Shown: positions 1-8,697 of the stretch, one piece after another
Layout of the letters: each line of letters starts with the position of its first letter
Position numbering within the stretch: position 1 is the first letter of the stretch
Assembly: GCF_902859585.1 (NCBI RefSeq)
Contig: NZ_CADIJM010000007.1
Coordinates: 124,001 to 188,000, forward strand
Source of the DNA: Achromobacter animicus
GTDB taxonomy: Bacteria > Pseudomonadota > Gammaproteobacteria > Burkholderiales > Burkholderiaceae_B
Reading direction: 5' to 3'
Length of the DNA: 64,000 nucleotides
Program-made: the position numbers and the translations under genes
Notes under the pieces: model-generated
The model's database searches: none
What the model saw: only the letters and a program-made list of their open reading frames with translations
Told to the model about the DNA's origin: nothing

Positions 1-468
1 GCCGCCAGTAAGGCGGCCGATGGCTTCCATGCGTTGGGCGTGATGCATGGAATCGCGGGCTTCCTGCAGCTGCTCGTGCCGCTCCTTCTGTTCGGTGATG
101 TCGCGCGTGATCTTGGCGTAGCCGACAAGGACGCCCCGGTCGTCATGGACGGGATCGATGACCACGCTGCACCAGAAGGTGCTGCCGTCCTTGCGGACGC
201 GCCAGCCCTCGGCCTCAAAGCGCCCTTCACGCCGCGCCGTCTCCAGGGCACGCTCCGGCACGCCGGCATTTCGGTCTTCAGGTGTGTAAAAAACGGAGAA
301 GTGCTGCCCGATGATCTCGTCCGCGCCATAGCCCTTGAATCGTTCCGCGCCGGGATTCCAGCTGCTTACGCGGCCCTTGGCGTCGAGAAGATAGATAGCG
401 TAATCCCGCACTGCGCCGACTAGAAGGCGATAGCGGTCCTCGGACGGAAAATCCGGTAAAGAAGTCAT
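1..468 (-). CDS. PAS-domain sensor histidine kinase, N-terminal part (cut by window edge)
   Basis: The reverse strand reads open from an ATG at 468 to the window edge (156 codons). It encodes a PAS domain at about residues 15-130, with the features NPGAERFKGY, YTPEDR and KDGSTFW, followed by the linker GYAKITRDITEQ that is typical of PAS/PAC sensors. The frame then enters a dimerisation helix (QRMEAIGRLTGG), which in this kinase family immediately precedes the phospho-accepting histidine; that residue lies outside the window. It is probably a cytoplasmic hybrid or simple kinase, since no membrane segment is seen before the PAS domain. It is divergent from galU, and the 167 bp between them should hold both promoters. 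The sensed signal is unknown. Confidence 0.85.
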   Translation of the reverse strand, partial: MTSLPDFPSEDRYRLLVGAVRDYAIYLLDAKGRVSSWNPGAERFKGYGADEIIGQHFSVFYTPEDRNAGVPERALETARREGRFEAEGWRVRKDGSTFWCSVVIDPVHDDRGVLVGYAKITRDITEQKERHEQLQEARDSMHHAQRMEAIGRLTGG

Positions 469-635
469 GCAATGTCCCCACCTGCGTGTTTATTCATGCT
501 CATCGCTCTCAGCAAACGCCGTGCCGTTCAGAAAATCCTGTTACAGCAATCGCCAAACGGGCACAGAATTTGCTGTAACCCGTAGTCAGTGGGCGGCCCA
601 TTCCAGGCGCCGCCCGGGCATAGAGGGCCTTAATA

Positions 636-1469
636 ATGCAACCGATTCGTAAAGCTGTATTTCCCGTCGCGGGCCTGGGCACCCGCTTTCTTCCCGCCAC
701 CAAGGCCATGCCCAAGGAAATGCTGCCCATCGTCGACCGGCCGCTGATCCAGTATGCCGTTGAAGAAGCGGTCGCGGCAGGCATCACCGAACTGATCTTC
801 GTCACTGGCCGCAACAAGCGGGCGATCGAAGACCATTTCGACCGGGTGCCCGAACTGGAGTACGACCTGGAGGCGAAAAACAAGAACGCCCTGCTGGAGA
901 CCGTCCGTAACGTCATTCCGGACAGCGTCAAGTGCGTGTACACCCGCCAGCCGGCAGCCCTGGGGCTCGGCCATGCGGTGCTCTGCGCGGCGCCCATTGT
1001 AGGCAACGAACCGTTCGCCGTGCTGCTGGCGGACGACATGATAGACGCCGACGCCCCCGTAATCGGCGAAATGATGAAGGTGGCCCGGGAGTTCGAAGGC
1101 AGCGTCCTGGCGATCCAGCAGGTGCCGAAAACCAACACGCATCAGTACGGGATCGTGTCCGGCAGCCGCAAGGCGCACAGCGTCATGAGCCTGACCGGCA
1201 TCGTGGAAAAGCCCAAGCCCGAGGACGCGCCGACCGACCTGGCGGTGGTCGGCCGCTACATTCTGGAACCCCAGATATTCGCGCTGCTGGAAGCCACCCA
1301 GGCGGGCGTGGGCGGTGAAATCCAGCTGACCGACGGCATTGCCGCCCTGCTCAAGACGCGCAAGGTGTTCGGGTTCGAATACGACGGCGTGCGCTATGAC
1401 TGCGGCAGCAAGGAAGGCTTTTACCGCGCCACGATGGAAATCGGGCGCAAGTACCACAACCTGGCTTGA
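636..1469 (+). CDS. galU: UTP--glucose-1-phosphate uridylyltransferase
   Basis: This enzyme makes UDP-glucose from UTP and glucose-1-phosphate in the cytoplasm, supplying polysaccharide and glycolipid synthesis. The N-terminal nucleotide-binding signature [19 protein letters not shown] (residues 13-31) is complete. Other family motifs are present, including LLADDMID, the VEKP motif and [10 protein letters not shown]. At 277 residues it is slightly shorter than the usual 290 but collinear and intact. The ATG at 636 gives the canonical start [13 protein letters not shown]. Its product could feed the UDP-galactose and UDP-galactofuranose chemistry implied by the mutase at 5-7.5 kb; that link is an inference. 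Confidence 0.96.
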   Translation: MQPIRKAVFPVAGLGTRFLPATKAMPKEMLPIVDRPLIQYAVEEAVAAGITELIFVTGRNKRAIEDHFDRVPELEYDLEAKNKNALLETVRNVIPDSVKCVYTRQPAALGLGHAVLCAAPIVGNEPFAVLLADDMIDADAPVIGEMMKVAREFEGSVLAIQQVPKTNTHQYGIVSGSRKAHSVMSLTGIVEKPKPEDAPTDLAVVGRYILEPQIFALLEATQAGVGGEIQLTDGIAALLKTRKVFGFEYDGVRYDCGSKEGFYRATMEIGRKYHNLA

Positions 1470-1518
1470 TGCCGCCACGCTTCGCGACGCTCCCGGGCGT
1501 CGCGGGGTTTGTCCCGCC

Positions 1519-1920
1519 ATGTACACCCACATCCAACTAGGCGCCCGCGACTGGCCGCGGCAGGTGCGGTTTTACGACGCTGTCCTGCGGCCCCTCGGTC
1601 TGCACCGCGAAAACGGCATCGAGGATGCCGGCCCCGCAGGCGTGATCTGGCGGGCTGGCGCGGCGCGCTGGCCGTCGTTCGTCGTGGCGCCGCCCTTCAA
1701 CGGGCTGCCGGCCACCTGGGGCAACGGCTGCCAGGTGAGCTTCGAGGCGCCCACGCCGCAGGTCGTGCGCCAATGCTGGGAGGAAGCCCTGCGGCAAGGC
1801 GGAACCGACGAAGGCGCGCCGGCGCTGCGCCCTCACTATGCGGCAGATTTCTACGCGGCCTACTGTCGCGATCCGGAAGGCAACAAGCTGGCGTTCGTCT
1901 GCGCCGCATCCCCCGCGTAA
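1519..1920 (+). CDS. VOC-family (glyoxalase-like) protein
   Basis: A 133-residue protein starting MYTHIQLGARDW, with the betaalphabetabetabeta pattern of the vicinal-oxygen-chelate superfamily. The N-terminal half has a YDAVLRPLGL helix, and the C-terminal half ends in the family signature DPEGNKLAFVC, where an acidic metal ligand is usual. The closest general group is the small single-domain glyoxalase/bleomycin-resistance proteins. The substrate cannot be told from the sequence. The open frame extends upstream into galU, but the ATG at 1519 is the first start that keeps the normal N-terminus. It lies 49 bp behind galU on the same strand and may share its transcript. Confidence 0.85.
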   Translation: MYTHIQLGARDWPRQVRFYDAVLRPLGLHRENGIEDAGPAGVIWRAGAARWPSFVVAPPFNGLPATWGNGCQVSFEAPTPQVVRQCWEEALRQGGTDEGAPALRPHYAADFYAAYCRDPEGNKLAFVCAASPA

Positions 1921-2147
1921 CCCCCGCCGCACCATGGAAATTTTTACCGCGCCGGGTCCGGCGTTGCGCTATGGGCACGGGCTTCCGACCGCGTGACGGT
2001 CGGGCGCGCGAGCCCGCAAAACGGGTCGGGAAGCGCGAGCCGGCGCAGGCACGCGATTTGCGATTCCGTCACGCGCGCTGGGATCGTCCGTCTGGCTGAC
2101 ACGTCAACCGTCCGGCGCAATCCTATTCATCAGACAGGAAGCCTCTC

Positions 2148-2363
2148 ATGACCGACTCGAAACCCGCTCCCCCGCCCAATCCGCCGCCGTCTCCGCATGT
2201 CGACCGCGCCGAGACCGGCTTCACGGGCCAACCGACCGAGGACGGACCGCCGACGGGGGAAGTGAATCAGGACCCGGACACCAATTCGGGCTACCCCGCC
2301 GGCGGCTCGCAAGCGCCGGCCGGGAAAGATCCGTACGGACGCCCCAAGAAAGCCGATTCCTGA
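2148..2363 (+). CDS. Small Pro-rich hydrophilic protein, function unknown
   Basis: A 71-residue protein (MTDSKPAPPPNPPPSPHV...) rich in proline, glycine, aspartate and lysine, with no hydrophobic segment; it looks intrinsically disordered. A Shine-Dalgarno-like AGGAA lies 9 nt before the ATG. I do not recognise a family. It resembles in composition two other small disordered proteins in this window (13544-13783 and 19936-20244), all of them near stress-related genes. The flanking stretch 1921-2147 shows no gene. Confidence 0.6.
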   Translation: MTDSKPAPPPNPPPSPHVDRAETGFTGQPTEDGPPTGEVNQDPDTNSGYPAGGSQAPAGKDPYGRPKKADS

Positions 2364-2516
2364 GCCTTCCCGCCTGGGTTTTCCTTGCACCTTCAGCGAC
2401 CGCACGCGGCTTTCAGCGTGCGGTCGCTGCCATGTGGGTGCCGTAATTCAAGCGGTCCGTGGGCGATGCCGACGCCGCCGTGCGATGCCTGCCTGCTGTA
2501 GATGAATTAGTTGCCG

Positions 2517-3590
2517 ATGAGCCCCCTCTTTTCCCATTTATTGAAACGCGCTGCCGCCTACCGTGCCGCCATCGCCGAGGACAGCGTCCGCCTGCCGCTG
2601 CAAACCGTGGCGGCGGTACTGCTTGCCTTCGGCTGCATGACGTGGTGGCAGATGCCGGACGTCGCGTGGGGCGCCTTCTCCGCCCTTTTTGTGGTGCGCG
2701 CCACGGTCGAGGGCACGGTCGGCGAGGCCGCGGCCCGCATCCTGGGCGCACTGATCGGGGTGGCGCTGGGCATCACGCTCGTGCCGTTGGCGCACGCCGC
2801 CGACATTCCGGCGCCATGGAGCATCGTGGCCGGCGTGGGGGCCGCCGCCTGCCTGTCGATACGCTGGCCGACGCTGAACTACAGCCTGGTCACGGCAACC
2901 ATCCTGACCGTCACGCCGGACGCCGACATCGTCGCGGGCGCGGTGAACAAGACGCTCGCCATCGTCGTGGGGTCCATTGCCGGGATCCTGGCCGCTTTTG
3001 CGGTGCTGCCCCTGTCGGCCCGATACAGCATGCGCTACAACCTGGCCGCGTCGCTGCAGCTCTATGGCGAACTGCTGGTCGAATGGGCCGCCGCCGTGAA
3101 CGAAGGCCGTGCCCGGCCCCGGCCCCGCGACAAGCCCGCCCTGGAACGTACCCACTGGCGCGCACGCGACATGGCAAGCCAGTCGCGATCAGTGCCCATT
3201 CGTATTCTGGGCGCGGACACGCAGGCCCATCGGCTGCAGGAACGGATCGAGGAACTGTGGTTGACCGTGCCGCTGATGGAACGCATCGGCGGCATGGAGC
3301 TGACCGACAACGTCTGCCACCGTCTGGGCCCCGCGCTGCACGACGTCGCGATGGCGGCACGGCAGCAGATCGATGGACTGGCCCGCGTCATTCGCGACAA
3401 GGGCGCCGAAGCGCCCATGTGCAGCACCGGTGAGCCATTTGCCAAACTGGATGCCGCTGTCGAGGAAGCCGCAAGCGGCGGCGGCTTCACGGCCCGCGAG
3501 CGCGTGGCCGTGGATCTCATCCGCTGGTCGTGGCAGGAAGTCACGCGGGAACTGGACGCCTTGTGCGACACCGTCCAGCCGGAGTCCTGA
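2517..3590 (+). CDS. FUSC-family inner-membrane protein
   Basis: About 357 residues. The N-terminal half (to about residue 160) is strongly hydrophobic with five or six predicted membrane helices, and contains the FUSC/aromatic-acid-exporter pattern in which a short helix pair carries W..PDVAWGAFSALFVV and later SIRWPTLNYSLVTATILTV. The C-terminal half is soluble and helical. Family members (YccS, AaeB, fusaric-acid resistance proteins) are inner-membrane proteins implicated in export of aromatic acids, but this one is half the usual length, with a single membrane block. A TTG at 2511 is also possible as start; neither has a strong ribosome site. No partner membrane-fusion or outer-membrane gene is nearby. 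Confidence 0.8.
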   Translation: MSPLFSHLLKRAAAYRAAIAEDSVRLPLQTVAAVLLAFGCMTWWQMPDVAWGAFSALFVVRATVEGTVGEAAARILGALIGVALGITLVPLAHAADIPAPWSIVAGVGAAACLSIRWPTLNYSLVTATILTVTPDADIVAGAVNKTLAIVVGSIAGILAAFAVLPLSARYSMRYNLAASLQLYGELLVEWAAAVNEGRARPRPRDKPALERTHWRARDMASQSRSVPIRILGADTQAHRLQERIEELWLTVPLMERIGGMELTDNVCHRLGPALHDVAMAARQQIDGLARVIRDKGAEAPMCSTGEPFAKLDAAVEEAASGGGFTARERVAVDLIRWSWQEVTRELDALCDTVQPES

Positions 3591-3668
3591 CAAACGCGAG
3601 GCCGGATGCAGGATTTCCGGCCTCGGTGGTCAAAGCCCAACGATTAAATGGGTCAACGCGTCAAGACT

Positions 3669-4838
3669 TCAAGGCGTCAGCACGACCTTGATGCAGCGGT
3701 CTTCCTTGTCACGGAACGTCTTGTACAACTCAGGCCCGGCCTCCAGCTTGGCGCGATGCGTGATGACGAACGACGGATCGATCCTGCCCTGCACGATGAG
3801 GTCCAGCAGCTCGTCCGTCCAGCGCCGCACGTGGGTCTGGCCCATGCGCCACGTCAGCCCCTTGTTCATCGACGCGCCAAACGGAATCTTGTCGATCATC
3901 CCGCCATACACGCCGGGCACCGACAGAATGCCCGCCGGCCGGCACACGTACATCATTTCGCGCAGCACGTGCGGCCGGTCGGTCTCGGCGCCCACGGCCT
4001 GCTTCATGCGGTCGTACATATGCTCCATTGTGCTGCTGGCGTGCGACTCCATGCCGACCGCGTCGATGCATTTCTCCGGCCCTTTGCCGTTGGTCAGTTC
4101 CTTCAACCGCTCCACGACATCCTCGTCCTGAAAGTTGATCGTGATTGCGCCAGCATCGCGCGCCATCTGCAGGCGTTCCGGCACGGATTCGATGCAGATC
4201 ACCTGGCGCGCGCCCAGCAGGATCGCGCTCTTGATCGCCATCTGGCCGACGGGGCCACCGCCCCACACCGCGACCGTGTCGGTCGATTCGATGTCGCACT
4301 GCTTGGCCGCCTGCCAACCGGTGGGCAGAATGTCTCCCAGAAATAGCACCTGTTCATCCGACAGCTCGTCGGGCACCTGCACATGCGTCGAATCGGCAAA
4401 CGGCACGCGCACGTACTCCGCCTGGCCGCCAGCGTAGCCGCCCGTCAGATGGGTGTAGCCGAACAACCCGGCCGTCGTGTGGCCGAACATCTTGGCCGCC
4501 TGCGCCGCATTGCGGTTCGTGCGCTCGCAGACCGAGAAGTTGCCGCGCTTGCACTGGTCGCACTCCCCGCAGGTAATGGTGAACGGGATCACCACGCGAT
4601 CGCCGATTTTCAGGTTCTGCGCCTGCGCGCCGACTTCCACGACTTCGCCCATGAATTCATGGCCCATGACGTCGCCGGATTTCATGCCCGGCATGAATCC
4701 ATCGAACAGATGCAGGTCGGACCCGCAGATTGCGCACGCGCTCACCTTGATGATCGCGTCGCGCGGATGCTCGATGACAGGATCAGGGACGGTGTCGTAG
4801 CGGATGTCGTGTTTGCCGTGCCAGCAAAGTGCTTTCAT
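3669..4838 (-). CDS. Zinc-dependent alcohol dehydrogenase (glutathione-independent formaldehyde dehydrogenase-like)
   Basis: A 389-residue medium-chain dehydrogenase. The catalytic zinc ligands are visible in CAICGSDLH (Cys38) and GHE (His60-Glu61). The structural zinc site is intact as Cys90, Cys93, Cys96 and Cys104 in CGECDQCKRGNFSVC. A Rossmann motif GGGPVGQMAIKSA binds NAD(P). The long insert between the halves and the C-terminal RCIKVVL match the subgroup annotated as glutathione-independent formaldehyde dehydrogenases and threonine-dehydrogenase-like enzymes; the substrate is not certain. AAGGAG lies just before the ATG. It is convergent with the FUSC gene and divergent from the mutase operon. 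Confidence 0.9.
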   Translation of the reverse strand: MKALCWHGKHDIRYDTVPDPVIEHPRDAIIKVSACAICGSDLHLFDGFMPGMKSGDVMGHEFMGEVVEVGAQAQNLKIGDRVVIPFTITCGECDQCKRGNFSVCERTNRNAAQAAKMFGHTTAGLFGYTHLTGGYAGGQAEYVRVPFADSTHVQVPDELSDEQVLFLGDILPTGWQAAKQCDIESTDTVAVWGGGPVGQMAIKSAILLGARQVICIESVPERLQMARDAGAITINFQDEDVVERLKELTNGKGPEKCIDAVGMESHASSTMEHMYDRMKQAVGAETDRPHVLREMMYVCRPAGILSVPGVYGGMIDKIPFGASMNKGLTWRMGQTHVRRWTDELLDLIVQGRIDPSFVITHRAKLEAGPELYKTFRDKEDRCIKVVLTP

Positions 4839-5155
4839 CAGAATCTCCTTTGACGTGACCGCAACACGCGATCAGGCAGGGCGCAGCAACTGCCATGCCG
4901 CGAGCCACGATTCATCTGAAATGTCCGCGCGGACGCAGGAGCGAACGCAGAACTTGCAACGCCGGTCGAAAAATATCCACGACGCGTCAACACCTTGGGC
5001 CGCAATCGCCATTGATCCCCGCGATTTATCGCAGCCCCGCGTCCCGCGCGCGTTCGGCACGATGCTTGCGAAGCCCTTTCACACGCTTTCGGTGTGATAC
5101 CCCGGCTCAAGCCGCCCCGCCATCACCAGACCCATCCCCATCTCCTGGAGTTTCC
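4839..5155. other. Divergent promoter region between the alcohol dehydrogenase and the mutase operon
   Basis: No convincing gene is seen in these 317 bp. An upstream in-frame extension of the mutase gene exists but has no ribosome site. At 5079-5097 there is an inverted repeat TCACAC-7 nt-GTGTGA, a plausible operator, placed about 60 bp before the mutase start. Confidence 0.35.
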
Positions 5156-7540
5156 ATGCGTACCGTCGATTCCTCAATTGGCGGCGCACCCCACGCCCGC
5201 CCTCCCACCGCACCGGAAGCACCTGCGGCGAACGGATGGCTGACGCGCGAGCGCCCTGCGATATTGTGCTTTTCCCATCTCCGTTGGAATTTCGTGCACC
5301 AACGGCCCCAGCATCTGATGACGCGTTTCGCGCGGGCCCACGCCGTCTACTATGTCGAAGAACCTGTCTGGGAAGACACCGCCCGCCACGGCTGGCTCGA
5401 GTCCAGCCGCGTCGATGGCGTCACCGTCATCACACCGCACGTGGCGCGGGAAACGGCCAAGCAAGACCAACACCGCTTGCTTGCTGAGCTTGTCCGCGAG
5501 CACGGACTTGCCACACCGGTCCTGTGGTACTACACGCCGATGAGCCTGCCGTTTACCGAAGATCTGGACGCCGGGCTCGTGGTGTACGACTGCATGGACG
5601 AACTGTCCGCGTTTCGCGGCGCGCCGCCGGAACTGGTCGCGCTCGAACGGCAACTGCTCTCGCGCGCCGACGTGGTCTTCACGGGCGGGCATAGCCTTTA
5701 CGAGTCCAAGCGACGGCTGCACCCGAATGTTCAGGCGTTCCCCAGCAGCGTGGACCGGCAGCATTTCGCGCGGGGCCGGACGTCGGCCAGCATCCCTGCC
5801 GACCTGCTCGCGATTCCATCTCCTCGCCTGGGCTTTTACGGCGTGCTGGACGAGCGCTTCGACACGGCACTGCTGGCGCAGGCGGCCGGCATGCGGCCCG
5901 AGTGGCAGTTCGTGCTGATCGGCCCGGTGGTCAAGATCGACCCGTCCACGCTGCCGCAGGCGCCCAACATCCATTACCTTGGCTCGCGCACGTACCCCCA
6001 GCTTCCTGACTATCTGGCGGGATGGGACGTCGCCCTGATGCCGTTCGCGATGAACGAATCCACGCGCTACATCAGCCCGACCAAGACGCCGGAATACCTG
6101 GCGGCGGGCAAGCCCGTCGTCTCCACACCGATTGCGGACGTCGTGCGCGCCTACCGCGGCTGCCCCGTCGTGCACATCGCTGCGGACGCGCCAGCCTTCG
6201 TCAACGCGATAGCGCTTGCGCTGGACGCGGCGGCCGATCCGGACACGGTGGCCCAGCACGCCGACCGCGCATTGGACGGCATGTCGTGGGATCGAAGCTG
6301 GGAAGGCATCTGCGATGCGATGAATCGCGCCTGGACCAGCTCCGCGCGCGGGGCCAGTCAGGCGTTCCCGGTGCCGGCCGCCCTGCGGCTGCCGCAAAGC
6401 CTGACGCCCACGCACTACGACTGTCTGATCGTCGGTGCAGGCTACGCTGGCAGCGTGCTGGCCGAACGCCTGGCGCGCGGCAGCGGCAAGCGCATCATGG
6501 TGGTGGACCGGCGTCCGCACATCGCGGGCAATGCTTACGACTTCTATAACGAGGCGGGACTGCTCGTGCACCGTCACGGTCCCCACATCTTCCACACCAA
6601 CTCCGACAAGGTGCTGCAATACCTGTCCCGGTTTACGGAATGGCGGCCCTATGAACACCGGGTCCTGGCCCGCACCGACGGCATGCTGGTTCCGATGCCG
6701 ATCAACCTCACGACCCTCGAACGGCTGAACGGCCGGAGCTTCACCGCCGCCGAGGCCGAACAATTCCTGCAGACGGTGGCCGAGCCGGTTTCCGTCGTGT
6801 CCAGCGCCGAGGACTACGTCGTGTCGCAGGTCGGCCGCAACCTGTACGAAAAGTTCTTCCGCGGGTACACCCGCAAGCAATGGGGCCTGGACCCCTCGCA
6901 ACTGGACCGTTCCGTCGCCGCGCGCGTACCCACGCGGCTTTCGCGCGACGACCGCTACTTCACTGACCGCCATCAATGCATGCCGCTCAAAGGCTACACG
7001 CACATGTTCGAGCGCATGCTGGACCATCCCAACATATCCCTTGCGCTCGGGATGGACTTCGAGGCAGCCAAGTCGGCGTTCAGCTATGACGAGCTGATCT
7101 ATACCGGCCCCATCGACGAATACTTCGGCTATTGCTTTGGCCCGCTGCCGTACCGGTCCCTCAAGTTCCGGCATGAAACGCTGAACGAGGAATGGCACCA
7201 GCCCGTCGGCGTCGTCAACTACCCGGCCGAAGACGTCCCTTACACCCGCATCACGGAATACAAGCACCTGACCGGCCAGCGCCACGCGAAGACCGCCGTG
7301 ACCTACGAGTATCCCAGCGCGCAGGGGGACCCGTACTACCCCGTCCCGCGCCCCGAAAACGCTGCGCTGTTCCGGCGGTACCAGGCGCTGGCGGATGCGT
7401 GCGAAGGCGTGCATTTCGTCGGCCGCCTGGCGACTTATCGCTACTACAACATGGACCAGGTCGTGGCGCAGGCCCTGTCCACGTACGAGGAGATGGCAAA
7501 CCGGCAGGCAGAACCGCGCGGTGCGGTCGTGGCCGAATGA
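5156..7540 (+). CDS. Glycosyltransferase - UDP-galactopyranose mutase fusion protein
   Basis: A 794-residue bifunctional protein. Residues about 30-400 form a GT-B-type glycosyltransferase, with HLRWNFVHQRPQH near the start and the sugar-nucleotide-binding region SPTKTPEYLAAGKPVVSTP. Residues 421-785 form a UDP-galactopyranose mutase: the FAD-binding GAGYAG (427-432), HRHGPHIFHT, the GYTRKQWG motif, and TGPIDEYFGYCFGPLPYRS. The mutase interconverts UDP-galactopyranose and UDP-galactofuranose using reduced FAD, so the fused transferase may use the product directly; that is inference. Although the frame is open from 4895, the ATG at 5156 is preceded by GGAG at good spacing. The next gene starts inside its stop codon (ATGA), showing translational coupling. 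Confidence 0.92.
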   Translation: MRTVDSSIGGAPHARPPTAPEAPAANGWLTRERPAILCFSHLRWNFVHQRPQHLMTRFARAHAVYYVEEPVWEDTARHGWLESSRVDGVTVITPHVARETAKQDQHRLLAELVREHGLATPVLWYYTPMSLPFTEDLDAGLVVYDCMDELSAFRGAPPELVALERQLLSRADVVFTGGHSLYESKRRLHPNVQAFPSSVDRQHFARGRTSASIPADLLAIPSPRLGFYGVLDERFDTALLAQAAGMRPEWQFVLIGPVVKIDPSTLPQAPNIHYLGSRTYPQLPDYLAGWDVALMPFAMNESTRYISPTKTPEYLAAGKPVVSTPIADVVRAYRGCPVVHIAADAPAFVNAIALALDAAADPDTVAQHADRALDGMSWDRSWEGICDAMNRAWTSSARGASQAFPVPAALRLPQSLTPTHYDCLIVGAGYAGSVLAERLARGSGKRIMVVDRRPHIAGNAYDFYNEAGLLVHRHGPHIFHTNSDKVLQYLSRFTEWRPYEHRVLARTDGMLVPMPINLTTLERLNGRSFTAAEAEQFLQTVAEPVSVVSSAEDYVVSQVGRNLYEKFFRGYTRKQWGLDPSQLDRSVAARVPTRLSRDDRYFTDRHQCMPLKGYTHMFERMLDHPNISLALGMDFEAAKSAFSYDELIYTGPIDEYFGYCFGPLPYRSLKFRHETLNEEWHQPVGVVNYPAEDVPYTRITEYKHLTGQRHAKTAVTYEYPSAQGDPYYPVPRPENAALFRRYQALADACEGVHFVGRLATYRYYNMDQVVAQALSTYEEMANRQAEPRGAVVAE

Positions 7541-8694
7541 ATCGGGGCATGGCGTTTCAGAGCTTCCTGCAGGCGGGGTTCGAGTGCTCCTGTCACCGCT
7601 TCCCCGATGGCCGGCAGCTTGACCTGATCGAGTCCACGGGCCATGCGAAGTGGGCGGCCCAGGACTACGCCGCCATCGCCGCGCTGGGCATGCGGACGGC
7701 AAGGGACGGGGTGCGCTGGCACCTCGTCTGCCCCGCCGCCAACGTATACGACTGGTCTTCGCTGCTGCCGCTGCTACGTGCCGCCCGCGACAGCAACGTC
7801 GAAGTGATCTGGGACCTGTGCCACTACGGCTGGCCGGCGTGGCTGGATATCTGGTCGCCCTCCTTTCCCGAGGCGTTCGCCCGATATGCCGCCGCAACGG
7901 CCCGCCTGATTGCAGGAGAAACCGATATGCCCACCTGGTATTGCCCGATGAACGAAATCTCGTACTGGAGCTGGGCGGGCGGCGACATGGCGCACTTCGG
8001 GCCATGCACGCTCGGGCGTGGCCTGGAACTCAAGCGGCAGCTCGCCCGCGCCGCCATCCAGGCCAGCGACGCGATCCAGGAAGCCGACCCGGACGCGCGT
8101 CTGGTCTGCGCCGAGCCGCTGATTGCCATTCAGCCCGCGCAACCCGGCGACGCCCTGGAAGCCGCGGCGGCCAGCGAGGCCCAGTTCGAAGCACTCGACA
8201 TGCTGTGCGGACGCGGGCACGCGGACCTGGGCGGCGACGAGCGCTACGTCGACGTCATCGGGTTGAACTACTACCCCCACAACCAATGGCTGCACCGCGG
8301 CGCGCCCCTGCCATGGGACGACGCGCGCTACACGTCCCTGGCCCACCTTCTGCAGGGTTGCGCGCACCGCTACGGCAAGCCCTTGTTCATTGCAGAAACC
8401 GGGGCCGAAGGTCTCGCTCGCCCCCGCTGGATGCGCTATGTCGCCGACCAGGTCGCGCTGGCGCAGGCGCGCGGCGTCGACGTCGCGGGCATCTGCCTGT
8501 ATCCGGTGACGGACTACCCAGGCTGGGAAGACGACCGCCACTGCCCGACCGGCCTCCTCAGCGCGCCCGCGTCCGATGGCCGGCGCAGCGTGTACGCCCC
8601 GCTCGAAATCGAACTGCGCGCGCAGGCGGTACGCGCGGGCCGCGGTCCCGCCGGCCTGCTCCCGGCGCCCGCACGCAGCGCCGACGGAGATTGA
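7537..8694 (+). CDS. GH1-like glycoside hydrolase (beta-glucosidase fold)
   Basis: A 385-residue TIM-barrel-type protein. The acid/base glutamate fits Glu140 in CPMNEIS (the NE of family GH1), and the nucleophile fits Glu287 in FIAETGAEG. The strand-end motifs GVRWHLV, IWDLCHYGWP and GLNYYPHNQW also follow the GH1 order. It is shorter than classic 450-residue beta-glucosidases, as are other clan GH-A members found in sugar-nucleotide clusters. There is no signal peptide, so it should be cytoplasmic. It overlaps the mutase gene by 4 nt and ends 3 nt before the ABC transporter. The substrate is unknown; trimming a Gal-f- or Glc-containing glycolipid is a guess. Confidence 0.8.
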   Translation: MNRGMAFQSFLQAGFECSCHRFPDGRQLDLIESTGHAKWAAQDYAAIAALGMRTARDGVRWHLVCPAANVYDWSSLLPLLRAARDSNVEVIWDLCHYGWPAWLDIWSPSFPEAFARYAAATARLIAGETDMPTWYCPMNEISYWSWAGGDMAHFGPCTLGRGLELKRQLARAAIQASDAIQEADPDARLVCAEPLIAIQPAQPGDALEAAAASEAQFEALDMLCGRGHADLGGDERYVDVIGLNYYPHNQWLHRGAPLPWDDARYTSLAHLLQGCAHRYGKPLFIAETGAEGLARPRWMRYVADQVALAQARGVDVAGICLYPVTDYPGWEDDRHCPTGLLSAPASDGRRSVYAPLEIELRAQAVRAGRGPAGLLPAPARSADGD

Positions 8695-8697
8695 GCC

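Noticed and set aside
5174-8005. 943-codon open frame on the minus strand
   Set aside because: It lies antisense to the mutase and glycosidase genes, has no recognisable domains and a composition typical of shadow frames in GC-rich DNA.
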